64,000 nucleotides of DNA, taken from NCBI GenBank assembly GCA_947579605.1, contig OX388305.1:23635542-23699541 (forward strand), written 5' to 3'. Made by a program: the position numbers and the translations under genes. The stretch is from Athripsodes cinereus (taxonomy: Eukaryota; Arthropoda; Insecta; Trichoptera; Leptoceridae). Positions 1 through 12,125 of this stretch are shown in pieces (positions within the stretch are counted from its first letter, which is position 1; every line of letters begins with the position of its first letter). The notes beneath the pieces were generated by a model, which did not search any database, was not told where the DNA came from, and worked only from the letters and a program-made list of their open reading frames with translations.

Positions 1-302
1 TAAAATCCACAAGATTGTAGACTCGTACATCTATGAAAAATTGACCGAATTTGACCGAAAATTATACTGGGGGCGCTGTTGACCGAACCGTGAGAGTGGC
101 CCCTAATAATAGTAGGAATGCATTCATGTAACGTTAGTACCGAACCATAGATGAGCTTACATGAATGTACCGTAACCGTAAAACCGATTTTTGTTGATTG
201 TCCGAGAATGTATTAACCCGTGAAAAAATGTGTTAATCCGAATATGTGTTTAAAATCCACAAGATTGTAGACTCGTACATATATGAAAAATTGACCGAAT
301 TT
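1..302. repeat. 52-bp direct repeat 250 bp apart, flanking the 3' side of the BEL/Pao ORF
   Basis: Positions 1-52 and 251-302 match except for one base (C at 31, A at 281). The second copy lies just beyond the stop codon of the minus-strand BEL/Pao ORF, so both belong to the element's 3' non-coding part or its 3' LTR. The stretch between is rich in CCG/CGG words, as is the ORF's other flank, and unlike the surrounding AT-rich DNA. Because the first copy starts at the window edge, the true unit may be longer. A tandem duplication of about 250 bp and an LTR-internal repeat are both possible. Confidence 0.75.
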
Positions 303-327
303 TGTACGAATCTATACTATGTAGTTA

Positions 328-3300
328 TTACAAAGGCAAAGGACAGATTTTCACCACAGGTCGGGTGAGAATCCCCGTGGATGTCTTGATAGTTACCACC
401 CGAGTCACTTCATCTAATCCCGGGTGTAAATTGATTATCCTTGCCATCTTCCACTCAAGACTGAGACGTCGAATATTTGTATTTTGCGACTTATCCTTTT
501 GAATGAGAGCAATATCTAGATGAAAAACAGTAGCTTGCACATTTTTGACTAATGCAAATAGCGCCATATTGCGTTCCGATGTAGAGATGAAACCTGAATA
601 TTTATTTCCTTTATTTCGAACATTATGTATAAAACGTTTATACAATGCAATTACTCGCAAGAGCTTGGAAAATGAATAATATCTATTGAAGATATCCCAC
701 TCGTCGGTTTGATGTGAAATATGAAGTGAAGTTTCCACATGACTGACTACCTGTTGTGATTCCACACTTAAGGAACGTGGTTCAGATTGAGGCCATTCCG
801 ATTTTGGCTTCTTCAACCACTCTGGATCCCACCAGAGAGAATGATTGACAAGTTCCTTAGGTAGTAAACCCCGAGAAGAAGCATCTGCAGGATTACGGTT
901 TGAAGGTACATATTTCCATATGTTTGTATTACACAATGAGTGAATTTGCGATATCCGATTTCCCTCAAACATCTTCAGCTGATGAACTGGAGTCTTAAGC
1001 CATGCCAGTACCACTCGAGAGTCACACCATGCTGCAACGTCAAACTGTATGAATTTTTCTAAAGTATTTTGAATGTGATTCAATGCCCGTGCTAATAGAA
1101 GAGCTCCACATAATTCCAAGCGAGGAATAGTAAGTTTTTGTTTAATAGGAGCAACCTTTGACTTTCCCATAAGCAGCCGTATTGTAACATTTCCATTGGC
1201 ATCTTCCGATCCGAGGTAAACTGCAATGCCATATCCAAGTTGTGATGCGTCAGAGAATCCATGAAGTTCACAATGTACAACCTTATCCGAAGGTAACATT
1301 CTACGATCAATTCTAATTTTTCTAAGTTCCGAAAATTGACATACGTAGTTTTTCCATTTGCGTATGAGATCCTGTGGTAATGTGTCATCCCATTCCAATT
1401 TCAATAACCATATTTCTTGTATAATAACTTTAACAGCAAAAGTAACTGGTGTCAACCATCCGCATGGATCATAGATCCGAGCTATATGAGACAGAATAGC
1501 TCGTATAATGTATGTTGTGTTGAATTCCTGCATCTGGTACTCAAAATAATCTCCTTGAGGAATACATTGAATACCCAACACTCCAAATACGTATGAATCA
1601 TCATTGCCAAATAACTGAGGTTCTTCACAACACACCGGTGATATGTTTGATAGAAATTCTTCACTATTACTACACCATTTCCGTAAGTGAAAGCCCGCGC
1701 TTTCTAAAAGGTCCGTAAGTTCCGTTTTGAATTCCATGGCTTCATTAACCGATGAAGCCCCGCTGACTACATCGTCCACGTAGACATCATCTTGAAGAAT
1801 CCTACTAGCGTGTGGATGAGTATTAAGACCGATTTTTGCCAATTCTAACAAACACCGAATTGCTAAAAATGGCGATGATGCCACTCCAAATGTGACTGTC
1901 GAAAGACGATAAACCTTGAGTTCCTCTTCAGGTGAATTCCTCCAAAAAAGCCCCTGATAATTTCTGTCATCTGGATGAACAATAATTTGTCCGTACATCC
2001 GCTGTATATCTGCCGCGAAAACAACATTATGCAATCGAAACTTGAAAATGATATCCGCTATGTTATTCTGTAATTTCGTTCCGCAATAGAGTACATCATC
2101 AAGAGATATTCCGCTATCTGACTTCATCGATGCATCGAATACAACCCTCAATCGCGTGGTGGATGAGCTCTCCTTGACTACCCCATGATGAGCCAGAAAA
2201 TATTTTATATCTGAAATCGGAACTTCTTCCATATGTTTTAGGTTTATAATATACTCTTGAATAACTTCTGTATATTCCGCCTTCATAGACAGGTTGCGCA
2301 ATAACTTTCCCTCTAATGCATAAAATCTTCTCAAGGCAAAAGATTTCGTCATTCCAAGTTCATTACAATTTTCCCGGAAAGGTAATCTGACAATGAATTT
2401 TCCGTCCTCCGTTCTGTTCAATGTATTTACAAAGTTTTCCTCACACTTTTGATCTTCAAAATTTTCCGTATTTTCCAAAGGTAGTTCCTTGATTTTCCAA
2501 AACTTTTCCATCATAACATTAATCGTAATACTATGGGAAAAACATTTTGAGTTTTCACTGCTGATATTATCATATAATGCAGTTTTTCCCATAATGACCC
2601 ATCCAAATATCGTTGAGTATGCATATGGCAGTCCTTGGTCGAAATTGATTCGTTTACCGTCCAATATTTCATTGTATATGTCTGCCCCGAGAATCATATC
2701 GATTGTCCGCGATGAATAAAACTCTGTATCCGCTAATGTGATATTAGTAAACTCCTTTAGAATATCTGATGAAACCGTATGAGTAGGTAGATTGCCAGTA
2801 ACCGAATTAAGTACGTATGCATTTACGTTGAGTAAAAGTCCCTCCGTATACACGGGTTTTACACAACATATGACCTGTCCTCTTGTTTGTTGAGTATTTT
2901 GTCCCACTCCTGATACTGTAATATTTGATTTCCGACGTTTCAAATTTAAACGCTGCATACAAGCCTCCGTGATGATCGAATATTGGCTACCGGGATCGAG
3001 TAGAGCTCTGATAATATGAAAATTACCCGCAACATCCTGTACGTGAATCATAGCTGTAGCAAGAAATACCGCGTTTGAACATCTATCCGATTTAACATGT
3101 GATGCACTGCATGAAACTGTATTGACGGTTTCTTCGTTACGTGAAGAAGAAGATAAATTTGACTCAGTCTGATGCAGCAAAGTGTGATGATTCTTTCCAC
3201 ATGTCCTACATTTATTCTTAGACTGACATTTATTAACAAAATGAGCCCTCAAACAATTCCAACATAGCCTTTTATCGTTTACAAATTGTCTTCTTTGTTT

Positions 3301-3837
3301 AATATTCATGTTAATAAATCGTTCGCAAGCATGTATGGGATGATCCCCCTCGCAACATACACACACAGCAGATATAGCAGAAAAACACTTATGTTCTCGC
3401 AGATTCGCCCCGTCAAATCTTGATGAAGAAGAAGAAACATTCACTGCATCCATAGCCTTGCATTCGTTCTCTAGAAACTCTGGCAACTGATTTAAAGTAG
3501 GTATAGATAAATTGTTTGAAACCGCTTTACCTTCAGGTACATCCTTCATTTCATTTTTGATTTTACCGTATTGTTTAAACAAATATTTTACCTCATACAA
3601 TTTGGATTCATATTCTATGTACTCCTGAAGATGTACATCTTTGTCAAAACCGACCTTTTTCGCTACTTCAATTGAAACGTAACTTTCCAAAAAGTTTTCC
3701 CACAACACATTCAAGTTATCGCATCGAACGAGAAATGAGTTTATCGCAGTTTCATTTTGCAAAGACACAGCCTTTCCCGTTTCCAAAAGATTGTCTATCG
3801 AAATCTTTGCTAACCTATATTTAATTGCCTGAGACAT
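328..3837 (-). CDS. BEL/Pao retrotransposon gag-pol ORF, with gag core and integrase core missing
   Basis: An uninterrupted 1169-codon frame. Residues 1-90 resemble a BEL gag N-terminus. Residues 114-132 look like the end of the usual DUF1759-type gag region, whose middle is absent. Cys/His zinc-knuckle-like motifs lie at about 159-171 (CVCCEGDHPIHAC), 192-204 (CWNCLRAHFVNKC) and 210-222. The aspartic protease motif LLDPGS is at 279-284. Reverse transcriptase follows, with LRVVFDAS at 563-570 and catalytic YVDD at 686-689. RNase H residues are visible in GFSDAS (860-865), LELCGA (907-912) and WCDSR (937-941). Residues 981-990 carry the conserved NPAD motif. The integrase N-terminal stretch begins near 1055 but stops near 1110, and the frame then runs straight into the C-terminal WKMARI...RPVVKICPLPL tail typical of BEL polyproteins (DUF5641). 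The DDE catalytic core, normally several hundred residues, is therefore missing. The first Met suits a BEL gag start. Such an element could make a protease and RT but would need integrase from elsewhere. The family call is very safe; that the losses are deletions is inferred from family architecture. Confidence 0.95.
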   Translation of the reverse strand: MSQAIKYRLAKISIDNLLETGKAVSLQNETAINSFLVRCDNLNVLWENFLESYVSIEVAKKVGFDKDVHLQEYIEYESKLYEVKYLFKQYGKIKNEMKDVPEGKAVSNNLSIPTLNQLPEFLENECKAMDAVNVSSSSSRFDGANLREHKCFSAISAVCVCCEGDHPIHACERFINMNIKQRRQFVNDKRLCWNCLRAHFVNKCQSKNKCRTCGKNHHTLLHQTESNLSSSSRNEETVNTVSCSASHVKSDRCSNAVFLATAMIHVQDVAGNFHIIRALLDPGSQYSIITEACMQRLNLKRRKSNITVSGVGQNTQQTRGQVICCVKPVYTEGLLLNVNAYVLNSVTGNLPTHTVSSDILKEFTNITLADTEFYSSRTIDMILGADIYNEILDGKRINFDQGLPYAYSTIFGWVIMGKTALYDNISSENSKCFSHSITINVMMEKFWKIKELPLENTENFEDQKCEENFVNTLNRTEDGKFIVRLPFRENCNELGMTKSFALRRFYALEGKLLRNLSMKAEYTEVIQEYIINLKHMEEVPISDIKYFLAHHGVVKESSSTTRLRVVFDASMKSDSGISLDDVLYCGTKLQNNIADIIFKFRLHNVVFAADIQRMYGQIIVHPDDRNYQGLFWRNSPEEELKVYRLSTVTFGVASSPFLAIRCLLELAKIGLNTHPHASRILQDDVYVDDVVSGASSVNEAMEFKTELTDLLESAGFHLRKWCSNSEEFLSNISPVCCEEPQLFGNDDSYVFGVLGIQCIPQGDYFEYQMQEFNTTYIIRAILSHIARIYDPCGWLTPVTFAVKVIIQEIWLLKLEWDDTLPQDLIRKWKNYVCQFSELRKIRIDRRMLPSDKVVHCELHGFSDASQLGYGIAVYLGSEDANGNVTIRLLMGKSKVAPIKQKLTIPRLELCGALLLARALNHIQNTLEKFIQFDVAAWCDSRVVLAWLKTPVHQLKMFEGNRISQIHSLCNTNIWKYVPSNRNPADASSRGLLPKELVNHSLWWDPEWLKKPKSEWPQSEPRSLSVESQQVVSHVETSLHISHQTDEWDIFNRYYSFSKLLRVIALYKRFIHNVRNKGNKYSGFISTSERNMALFALVKNVQATVFHLDIALIQKDKSQNTNIRRLSLEWKMARIINLHPGLDEVTRVVTIKTSTGILTRPVVKICPLPL

Positions 3838-4490
3838 CTTTCACCACACCGAAGTTGTAAAGAATGTTTTTTAACCGAATTGAAATTGAAACAAATTCAA
3901 GAAATAGAATGTTGTAGGTATATTTGTACTATGTACCCGATATGTACTGTGTACCCAATATATTATATGAAATTGTTGCAATGATAAGTGCCCCTTATGA
4001 AAAAATACCCGTATTTAAGTTAGCTTGTATTTATTCCCGAATGTGAGTATACCCAAACAAAAATATGCTACTATAACCCCCCAAACCCCAATCTATCCGG
4101 TTCGAAGGCCAAAAAATGGAGTGGATGTTACATCAAGTATGTTAGATGTAGAACATCCGGAATAAGATACACAGGATTTGAGGAATGTGAAGATGGAATG
4201 GTACTTACCCCGTCCTGTGTTCGCCAATGTGTGAACTGTATTCCGTATTTGCTGTGATTGGTTTTGGAGAGTCACTTTCACTTATTTTTGCTTTTGTTGA
4301 ATTAACTTATGAAATGAAATGGATGAAAAACCGAATATGAATGAATAATATTCTATTTGTTTTATTCCGCCGTAAATAGATGAAGTTGATGTGAACCGTG
4401 TTGCGACCGTATGTATACTGATGTTATATGTAGGTACCATGGGATAGGTAATGAAAAAATGTAACAATAATCGGAATGATATCATGGGAC
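3838..4490 (-). other. 5' leader and probable 5' LTR side of the BEL/Pao element
   Basis: This lies upstream of the gag start on the minus strand. The segment at 4091-4112, read on the minus strand as TTTTGGCCTTCGAACCGG, resembles a leader motif I remember following the LTR in BEL/Pao elements; its TGG could begin the primer-binding site. DNA from about 4117 to 4490 would then be the 5' LTR, and it has the same CCG-rich texture as positions 1-300. I could not align it convincingly to the left flank, so neither LTR boundary is established and the 3' LTR may lie off the left edge. Confidence 0.4.
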
Positions 4491-4937
4491 CCAGGGTGTA
4501 GGTAGGATTAGATTTTGGCCCTCTGTTTCTTCAGTTACCTAACCATGTACATAATGAAAATTAAATATTGATAATATTTAACATAAACTGTACATAAAAA
4601 ATTGTAGCAACCAAGCAAACAACGTTAAATGCATTCATATTGATTCCTGCATTTGAATATTTATTTTGAAATCATAACATGTTATTTCCATCCTTATTAA
4701 TGCATGGACGTTTCCAAGTGTAGACTGTCAAAAATCCCTCTGATATCACTATTGTAAATAAATCGAAACTGATGAAAAATAAAAATAAACTTATATATTA
4801 CTTGCAGAATTCAGAGCTACCAAGATATGTAAGTTCAGTAAATTTGTTTTTCTACTTTTTTGCCGATTTAGGTGTTTCTCATATATACACATTTTAAATT
4901 ATTATTCCCACCAAAAGATATATTACATACATACTAT
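4491..4937. other. No recognisable feature
   Basis: AT-rich DNA between the retrotransposon and a LINE tail. I see no coding frame, repeat or RNA gene I can support. Confidence 0.5.
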
Positions 4938-5160
4938 GCAGGACATGTCGCCAAGTGTTTCGACTTTTGGTGGACGAAAAAGCTTTCGGAATGGCAGAAG
5001 AAGAGTGGGGAGACCAATAGCTAGATGGTCAAACGACATGATATGAATGGTAGGAGTTGGTTGGATGGAGTGGATGGTCGGGATATAAACTTGTGGAAGA
5101 TCAAGGAGGAGGTCTATGTCCAACAATGGGTACAAAACGGGTGATGTTGTTGATGATGAT
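4938..5160 (+). pseudogene. 5'-truncated LINE, C-terminal tail of the RT ORF
   Basis: Conceptual frames on the plus strand give YAGHVAK, a degraded GRP.ARW/SNDM segment, and then WKIKEEVYVQQWVQNG followed by a stop and a GAT-rich tail. This is the standard ending of one insect group of endonuclease/RT LINEs (GHV..., GRP.RW.DD, then EAYVQQW.NG). At least one frameshift and one stop interrupt it. Only the final ~70 codons survive, as expected from 5' truncation during target-primed reverse transcription. Confidence 0.75.
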
Positions 5161-8100
5161 ACCTACAGGTTAAAGTTATCAAATTAGAGATTGGTCTTCA
5201 GATTGACTCATTTTTTCGTTGGTCGCGCAACTCACTGCCGAGCTTAAAATATTATATGTCTAGTATGTGATGATTAACGGACAACAAGGCGCTCGAATAC
5301 TAACAGAAAAAGGGCGAGACCTGTTAATTACTGACGACACTACGGATTAGGTGACCATGATGGACTCAACATTAATGCAAAACTTGTGAATACTTATCTC
5401 TCGTGTATATTGAGACTTATGACATCAACAATTAACAAGGAAATATTTGTAGCAATATGTTTCACTTTTATATTGCAGGTATTAAATAAGAATTAGGAAC
5501 TCAATTTAGTATGTTCGTCCTCACGCCAAATGCCTGCCCGAGTCTCTCAATGAGCGTGTAATATATTGACCGATCAATGTCTTACTTCAGAAAAATTATA
5601 CCAAATTATTGCTCATTGTTCGATGTTTTCGGTTGCCATCGAATTCGACTAAAGTATGAAATTTATTATCGACTAAAAATATATCTTTAAAATTCACACA
5701 AATACATTGGTAATGTTGTAACAGCATTATTGTTACATTCTCCCAACAATATTTAAAATTAAATATCTTTATAATTCTTTCGCCTTTTTTAAAACGGGAA
5801 TAGAGTTTAGTATTTGGGCGAGAGATGTGGAGATCCATTTATTTATCTCGAAATTTCGAAGCAAAACCTAAACCATTTGTATACAAAGTTAGATTATTAC
5901 AACCTAAGTGATGACTCAGATGCTAGACTTTGCACTCATTAATAAGAAAGAAACAGAAAGTTTGATTGATCTAGATAAATTTTCTGTTTTCATTTTATTG
6001 GAGTAATTTTTAGTCAATGTTGTAAACCGACAGTACTTGCATGTTGAATTATTAAAAATAAAATTGTGTAATATTTCCATGGTGACTGTTATTGGTTGCC
6101 AGCCGGCTTTCAGCAGCTTACAATAACTACGCTAGCGTAAAGTGAAGAAATCACAGTCCAATATAAGTTATTTTAAAGAATACGAAGAAAAGAAAAAGAA
6201 AAAAAAGAAACAATAGGTAGGGATAATTAAACCCGTAGCAATCAACAATGGATAAACAGTCTAGTATAAAATACCATTGTGGGCGGATTAAAGAAACATT
6301 TCCAGCAGTTGCCTTGATGCGATATCGGGAAAACTGCAAAAATATCTCCTTTATCCAGTGATATGTTACAACTAGATTCGCAATGTCATACAAATATTCT
6401 CTAAAAATGTGTACCCACCCGTCGAGGTACAATACCTGAGTAATATATATTCATCTCTTTTCTTATGTATATATTCATCTCTATCTACCGGCCTTTGTCG
6501 TCTGTAATAATCCTCATTCTCATATTGTCTATCTCTTGTTATCTACAAACAATTTATATGTGTGTCGCTTTTTTCAAACTAAAAATTGCGGCACCAAGGA
6601 CCGCAACGAGATTTTATTGATGGTACATGTTTGAGATTCATATTGCAAATCTAGGTATAACATATCACTATCCATATCACCAGATATCCGTATCCAACCA
6701 ATAAAATCATCGAAGAAGTTGGTACGATACAAAAATATCTTATTTCTAATAATTTCTAATGGTTTATTTTTTTAAATCTGACAACTTTATTATATTCGTA
6801 TTCTCACATAAAAAATTGAATAGTTATCAAAATATTGGTTACTGAAAAAATTAGCTCTACGAGATTGTACGAGGAAAACACATTATTGTTGCAATGCTTG
6901 CAGTTACATTAGAGTATTATTCTTACAAATATAAAAGAACGAAAATGCTTACATATGCTTGGTTACAATAATCTGTTTATCAGTTAAAATCAACTGACTG
7001 GATTGAAAGGTTATCGGAAACGACCGTTAAGTGTTTATTGATATTATAATATTCTGGGATAATGTTCTCTAGTATACAGTTTTCTTAAAGGTACATGAGA
7101 GACAAAAACCCGATGAACATAAAATATACAGGAATCAGATGCCTAAAGATTTTATTACCTGGTCTTATAAAGAAATGTTGTAGGTAAATTATTATTAACC
7201 AACAAATGATAAGTAAATAATGTATACATATCTTAAGTAGGTATTAATCTTTAGCGGTCAGTAGTTGTTATGATGCTCGTACCTATGTTGTGTTATTTTA
7301 TAGCTCCCGTTACAGCTAATAAAAACAGAAGCTTTGAAATTTAATGTTAAACATAAATGCGTAGATTGGTGTGAATATAGACACTTATTTACTTCTATAT
7401 GCGTAAATATTATTTATCCTCATATTGTTTAGTATAATTAATAGTATTACTCCCAGGCTAATAACAACAAGACGTTGATCTGTCGTAGACTTGTATATAA
7501 TATAACATTGCGTAACCGCAGTAAGTAAATCATAAAAAGTTTATAACTTTTGTAAATATAAGAAATTTAATGATACCTACTACCAAACTAGTGATAAGTG
7601 CAGTCCTCAAGTCAATGGATGCTGTGAAAAGTGCTGCAAGTCTGACTGATATTCATATTTTCGGGTATGCTGTATGTGAACTTTCTTCTCTGCTTCTAGA
7701 GAAGAAGAGCAAATTACTCGTACGCTGACGCTGCGAAAGCTTAAACGATTATTTGCTTCCAGTTTGTCGGAATGAATAAAATGTGCAGTTCAGTTAGTCT
7801 TTTTGGAATTAGTGGAAAGTGCAGCAAATGTGTTGCAATCCGTGAAAAGTACGGTAAGTGCATTGAAGTTAATGAAAGATTATTGTTATTGAAAATATGT
7901 CATACTCTACTGAAACCATTACAGCTTTTAGTCGATGCGATCCCAGAGAATGATCTACAATTAAGAATGAATCACAGATGCCATGAGTCAAATAAAATCA
8001 GCAAGAAGTACAGTAAATCAATCGGATTCACTTTGAAAATACATTATTTGAAGCTTCGGCTTTTGAAATTATAGATAATTATATTGCATTATACGGCCCA

Positions 8101-11100
8101 CTGAAGATTCATTTGCTTATATACTTAAAAAGTTATGTTTTTGGACGATATTATGTAAAATTTTGTTACCCAGCAGGGTATCTTTCTACGTGATAGTTTG
8201 GTTGACCGCAAAAGTTAATAGTAAAAAACTATAGAGCTCTTCGTGCGTCATTTCATTGTTTTCAAAAACTATACAGGATAAAGTTTTACTTCTGTTTTCA
8301 AGACTTATGTCATACCTAATAGTTTCTCATTATTTTTACTTACATAAACAAATCAATTGAAAAATTTCTAGTTTTTCTATTCCCTTAATTTTCAAAAAGT
8401 TGTTGCGAAGTAGTTAAAATTTTATTATGAAAAATAATTAATGTCATTGTTTTATTTGCTTGCGTCAAACATTTCCACAAATTTCAATTAATCACTGGTG
8501 TACCTATTACAATCGTTACTTAACAATCGTGAGTTGGTGAAAACTTAGTTTTGATCGTAATTATTGTGTAACTTTTTTACGATAAGAATTCTCAATTCGG
8601 TTGATGGGTCACCAAGCAAAGCGCCCGTCAATAACCGTCGCTCAAGCAAAATACATAGGAACATTGTTTCTTATATTTTTGTCATCTAACTTTGTCATCT
8701 AAGCTAGTTGCGATTAATGTCGATATTCGTAGTGCCGCTGTATTATCGAAGTGTCGAGAAAGAATCAGAAAGAAACACCATATTACTTTTACTTATCGTC
8801 TCTTTAAGAAAACACTTTGTCTCCATTTAATTTAGAATGTAAGATCCTGTTTGAGAACATAAAATTAAAAAAGAAGGAACAATAGAAATTCACTTACTTA
8901 TATTCGAAGCAATTATCAAATTAAGCATTTGTTCAAATCGTGCCAGAAGTATTTTACAAATCTTCTTATTTCTATCATTTCAAAACTTTTTCCCTAGCTA
9001 ACTTGTTCAGCGCATTGGTTCAGCGACGGATTCTTCAAAAAACAATATTCCAGCGTTTTAAAGACCTGTTGAAGATACGGTTAGACTGGATGAAGTTGAA
9101 AATTAAAACAATATAATTATTACAGTACCTAACAAATAACTTATCTGTAACTATAGAAGATACCTATACCTACTTATTTTATGATCATTTCATACTAAAT
9201 ACATTTAGCAGAGTCAGTCAGTTTAAAACGTTAGTATAAGAGACAATGAATGCCATACATCTTCTCATAAATATGAAAGTTTATCGTTTCCAATTATGTA
9301 TTGTGCTTTGGACGAGACAGACAATAATATAAAAATTTGTAGGTTTGTTCGTACAAAGATGAGTAGATGTTAGGTAGGTTTATATTTTTGTGTTCATAAA
9401 ATGTAGTAAGTTGGTTAAATACCAAATCTTATACAGGAAAACAATCAAGTAACTAACTTATTTGATGATACTGTAAATTACCATAGTTTCAACAAATCAA
9501 ATAGTTTTTTCTAGCGCTCGTAATTTATCTCTGAACTCTGGAAATGGCTAGAGCCATTAACATAATGAAAAAGAAATCAATCCTGGAAATAAATTCACAA
9601 AAACAGCATCCAAAATGTTTAGTCTTTTTCTTCTAGTTGCCTCTTTAAGTGAAAACGAATGCAATATATGTATTTTTATAGACTTCAAATTCTTCCTGCA
9701 ACGTTTAAAGGTAAACCTGGTCGTTGTATTCTGTGAACGTGGAAGGCAATACTAAATCGAGTCCATAACATTACACACCTAATAGAGTACATGTCTTAGA
9801 ATTTGTTATAATGTTATTTGTTTGGTGTTTTAGACAGGCATTATCATTTTTCACACTTGACTCAAAAAATTATTTGTAGATATATCTAGAATGTCCTAAT
9901 AAATAAGACAATATTATTATTAAACATACTTTGGTAGTTCAATAATATTATCTCTGTTTACATAACATAATATTGCTACTACTGTTACTGAAAGTGGACA
10001 CTAAAAAAGTGATTACAAATCTACATATCTTGAAACGTTATTGATAGAAACTAAACCAAGAAGAAATTTAATGACTAATTTTGTTTTTCAAAATATATAT
10101 CTGGGGAGTCTGCCGGCTCCTGGGACCATAAAATACGTTTAGTGAAGAATTCCTTTTCTTTCTTGTTTTCTCTCTTTTAAGGAAAACCTTAATCCTCACG
10201 GGGTAGCCCAATTGGTCAGCCTGAAGAGCTCGAGAGACTTACACACAGTAAAAAATAATATACACAGAATTTTTGGAGACTAAAAAATAGTAGAGTGAAA
10301 AATATATTTGAAGAAAATACGAATTTATTTGAATATGCAAATATAAATACGGATGAGAACAAAAAGAAATCTAAAATAACCAAAGTATGCCAACGAGATA
10401 TTGCATCGTTGAGATTGAATTCAAAATATTTGATCTCTGAACCTTCCGGTTCAACGGTTAGTAATTTCCTTATAAATCTTGAACTACACTTCCATCGGTT
10501 CTTAGTTGAAATTTTTTAGGTCTTTTCTCTAAGGCGTGTATTCAAACGTGAACTAAAGTGATTAAAAAACGATTATAAAAATTGTTGGTTTAATCAAAAC
10601 TGGATAAATTGCTGTTAAACATTTTTTCCAATTCAATTTGAGAAAACACTGGTTTGTATCACTGTACAAACATATGACATGCTGCGTACAACAGTGATGC
10701 TGGTAAAGAGACATTTAATTATTTACCCAATCGTTCACAGTAAATTGAATCCATAGTTTTCTGTATTTGTTCTTCTATTTACTTAGAACACTCCACAACA
10801 CATCCATCCACTCTGTGAACAAAATACCAACAAATGCTTTGTGTTCATACAGTACCTACTATGTATCTATCTATTATTATTATTTTGTCTCCATTTTTGT
10901 GATTATGCTGTCAGTCAGTGATTCTATATTTTTGAGATGTTAATGTGTAAATTTTTTTATAGAATGAAAAATCTAACATACTATTATTTGTCTTTTTCCG
11001 CTTTATCATTGGACGTTCGCCCTCCTTTTTCTTTTCCTCGAGTTTCTATCCTAAGTTAAGGTTATTCAAAGTTTTTAATTTCCGATTAATATTTGACATC

Positions 11101-11327
11101 AGAGGAATCGTTAATGATTGATTGCAAAAAGACTAGGACCATAAATACCTGGAGAAATACAGGAGAGGCTTGCATTGAACAGAAATTGTTGTAAAAGTAG
11201 GTACTACTGAAGTATTCAGAACTTTACTGATGTGAACTGAATTCACCTACGAGTATATTCTATTTCAATCTTTGAGTTTTAATTGTGGAAAAACTAGAGA
11301 TACCTTCTGTAACACTTCCAAATAATT
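5161..11327. other. Unassigned AT-rich DNA
   Basis: No coding gene is recognised. The longest plus-strand frame of note is 7772-8074 (100 codons). It follows DNA with recurring GTAAGTGCA/GTGAAAAGTGC words and has no domain I know. A 74-codon frame at 10295-10519 is also unrecognised. At about 10105-10130 the words CTGCCGGCTCCTGGGACC resemble the tRNA-like head of the SINE seen at 32374, but too little remains to call it. A purine-rich run sits at 6180-6210. Confidence 0.5.
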
Positions 11328-11402
11328 ACGGCGCCCTTGAGATGGTCACGGGTCATAAAACGGCACCAAATTCAAATTGTTCATATTATTATTATTATTA
11401 TA
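11328..11402 (+). repeat. 3' tail of an L2/CR1-like LINE or its SINE, ending in (ATT)n
   Basis: GGCGCCCTTGAGATGG is followed by ACGGCACCAAATTCAAAT and an (ATT)n run at 11387-11401. The same order (GCGCCCTTGAGGTGG, then GGCGCTTTACAAAT, then an AAT-rich repeat) ends the reverse-transcriptase fragment at 36728-37735 on its own strand. This is therefore a separate, heavily truncated copy of the same 3' end, with the short-repeat tail typical of the L2/CR1 group. Confidence 0.65.
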
Positions 11403-12078
11403 ATTTGCACTGACGCTAGTGAAAGTTATTTTCAATTGATGTAATGGCATAACTGATAAAGAAGATTTTGTTATTCTTATTTCTTTTTGTAATGATTTCT
11501 CAAATATATGTTTGATAAGATAGATATAACAGTTGTATTATATAAAATTACTTTTTTATTGTTGCCTGTTCAGTAGATAGATTTTAAAGATTAAATTACC
11601 ATTCCTAGTCAAATAACGTCAGCAGTATTAAATATGTATATGTAAGTAGTAAGTACTTAGGTACCCACGTAAATTTGTATTGTACGAGTTGTTGTATAAA
11701 GTAAGTATCATACTGTGTCGAATGTCTAGTCTATTGTGGAATATTACACTTGTCGCGCTAACTTTGGGAGGATTTTTGTGGAATCCATTAGTTAAATAAA
11801 CCAAACTGATGGTGTGTGTACACAGCAGTTGTGTGTCTACCTATAGAGTGTACACTAAGGGCTATTCTGATCCCTTTACAGAAGTTTTCAACATTCTTTA
11901 AAGTAATAGGTCTAGGATATGTAACAGATTAAATTATCTGTAAAAATTGCTAAGCTATAAATATGGGAAGAAAGGTCAACTTCGTGCATTCTGAAGGGTG
12001 TACCTGAAGGTAAAAGACTGTTAGAGGCTGACTAAGACGAAGTAAGTAGGTATGTATGTGTTTGTTGGATGATTTATT
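11403..12078. other. No recognisable feature
   Basis: AT-rich, with several TAGGTA/GTACC words at 11636-11670. No coding or repeat call can be supported. Confidence 0.5.
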
Positions 12079-12125
12079 CGGCCCCGTTTAATGAAGCATC
12101 CATCTCAAGGGCGCAGGAAACTACG
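12079..12125 (-). repeat. Fragment of the L2-like 3' tail
   Basis: The words GCCCCGTTTAATGAAGCATCC and CATCTCAAGGGCGC parallel, on the opposite strand, the GCGCCCTTGAGG...GGCGC tail seen at 11328 and 36750. The repeat tail itself is absent. Short and degraded. Confidence 0.45.

Noticed and set aside
302..502. 66-codon plus-strand frame overlapping the BEL/Pao 3' end
   Set aside because: It is the antisense shadow of the integrase C-terminal tail.
4091..4112. CCGGTTCGAAGG as a tRNA T-arm or tRNA gene
   Set aside because: Distance to CCA is too short for a tRNA 3' end and no cloverleaf surrounds it; it fits a retrotransposon leader better.
7772..8074. 100-codon plus-strand frame as a small gene
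   Set aside because: No motif, no splice or promoter context, and local repetition of GTAAGTGCA-like words can keep it open.
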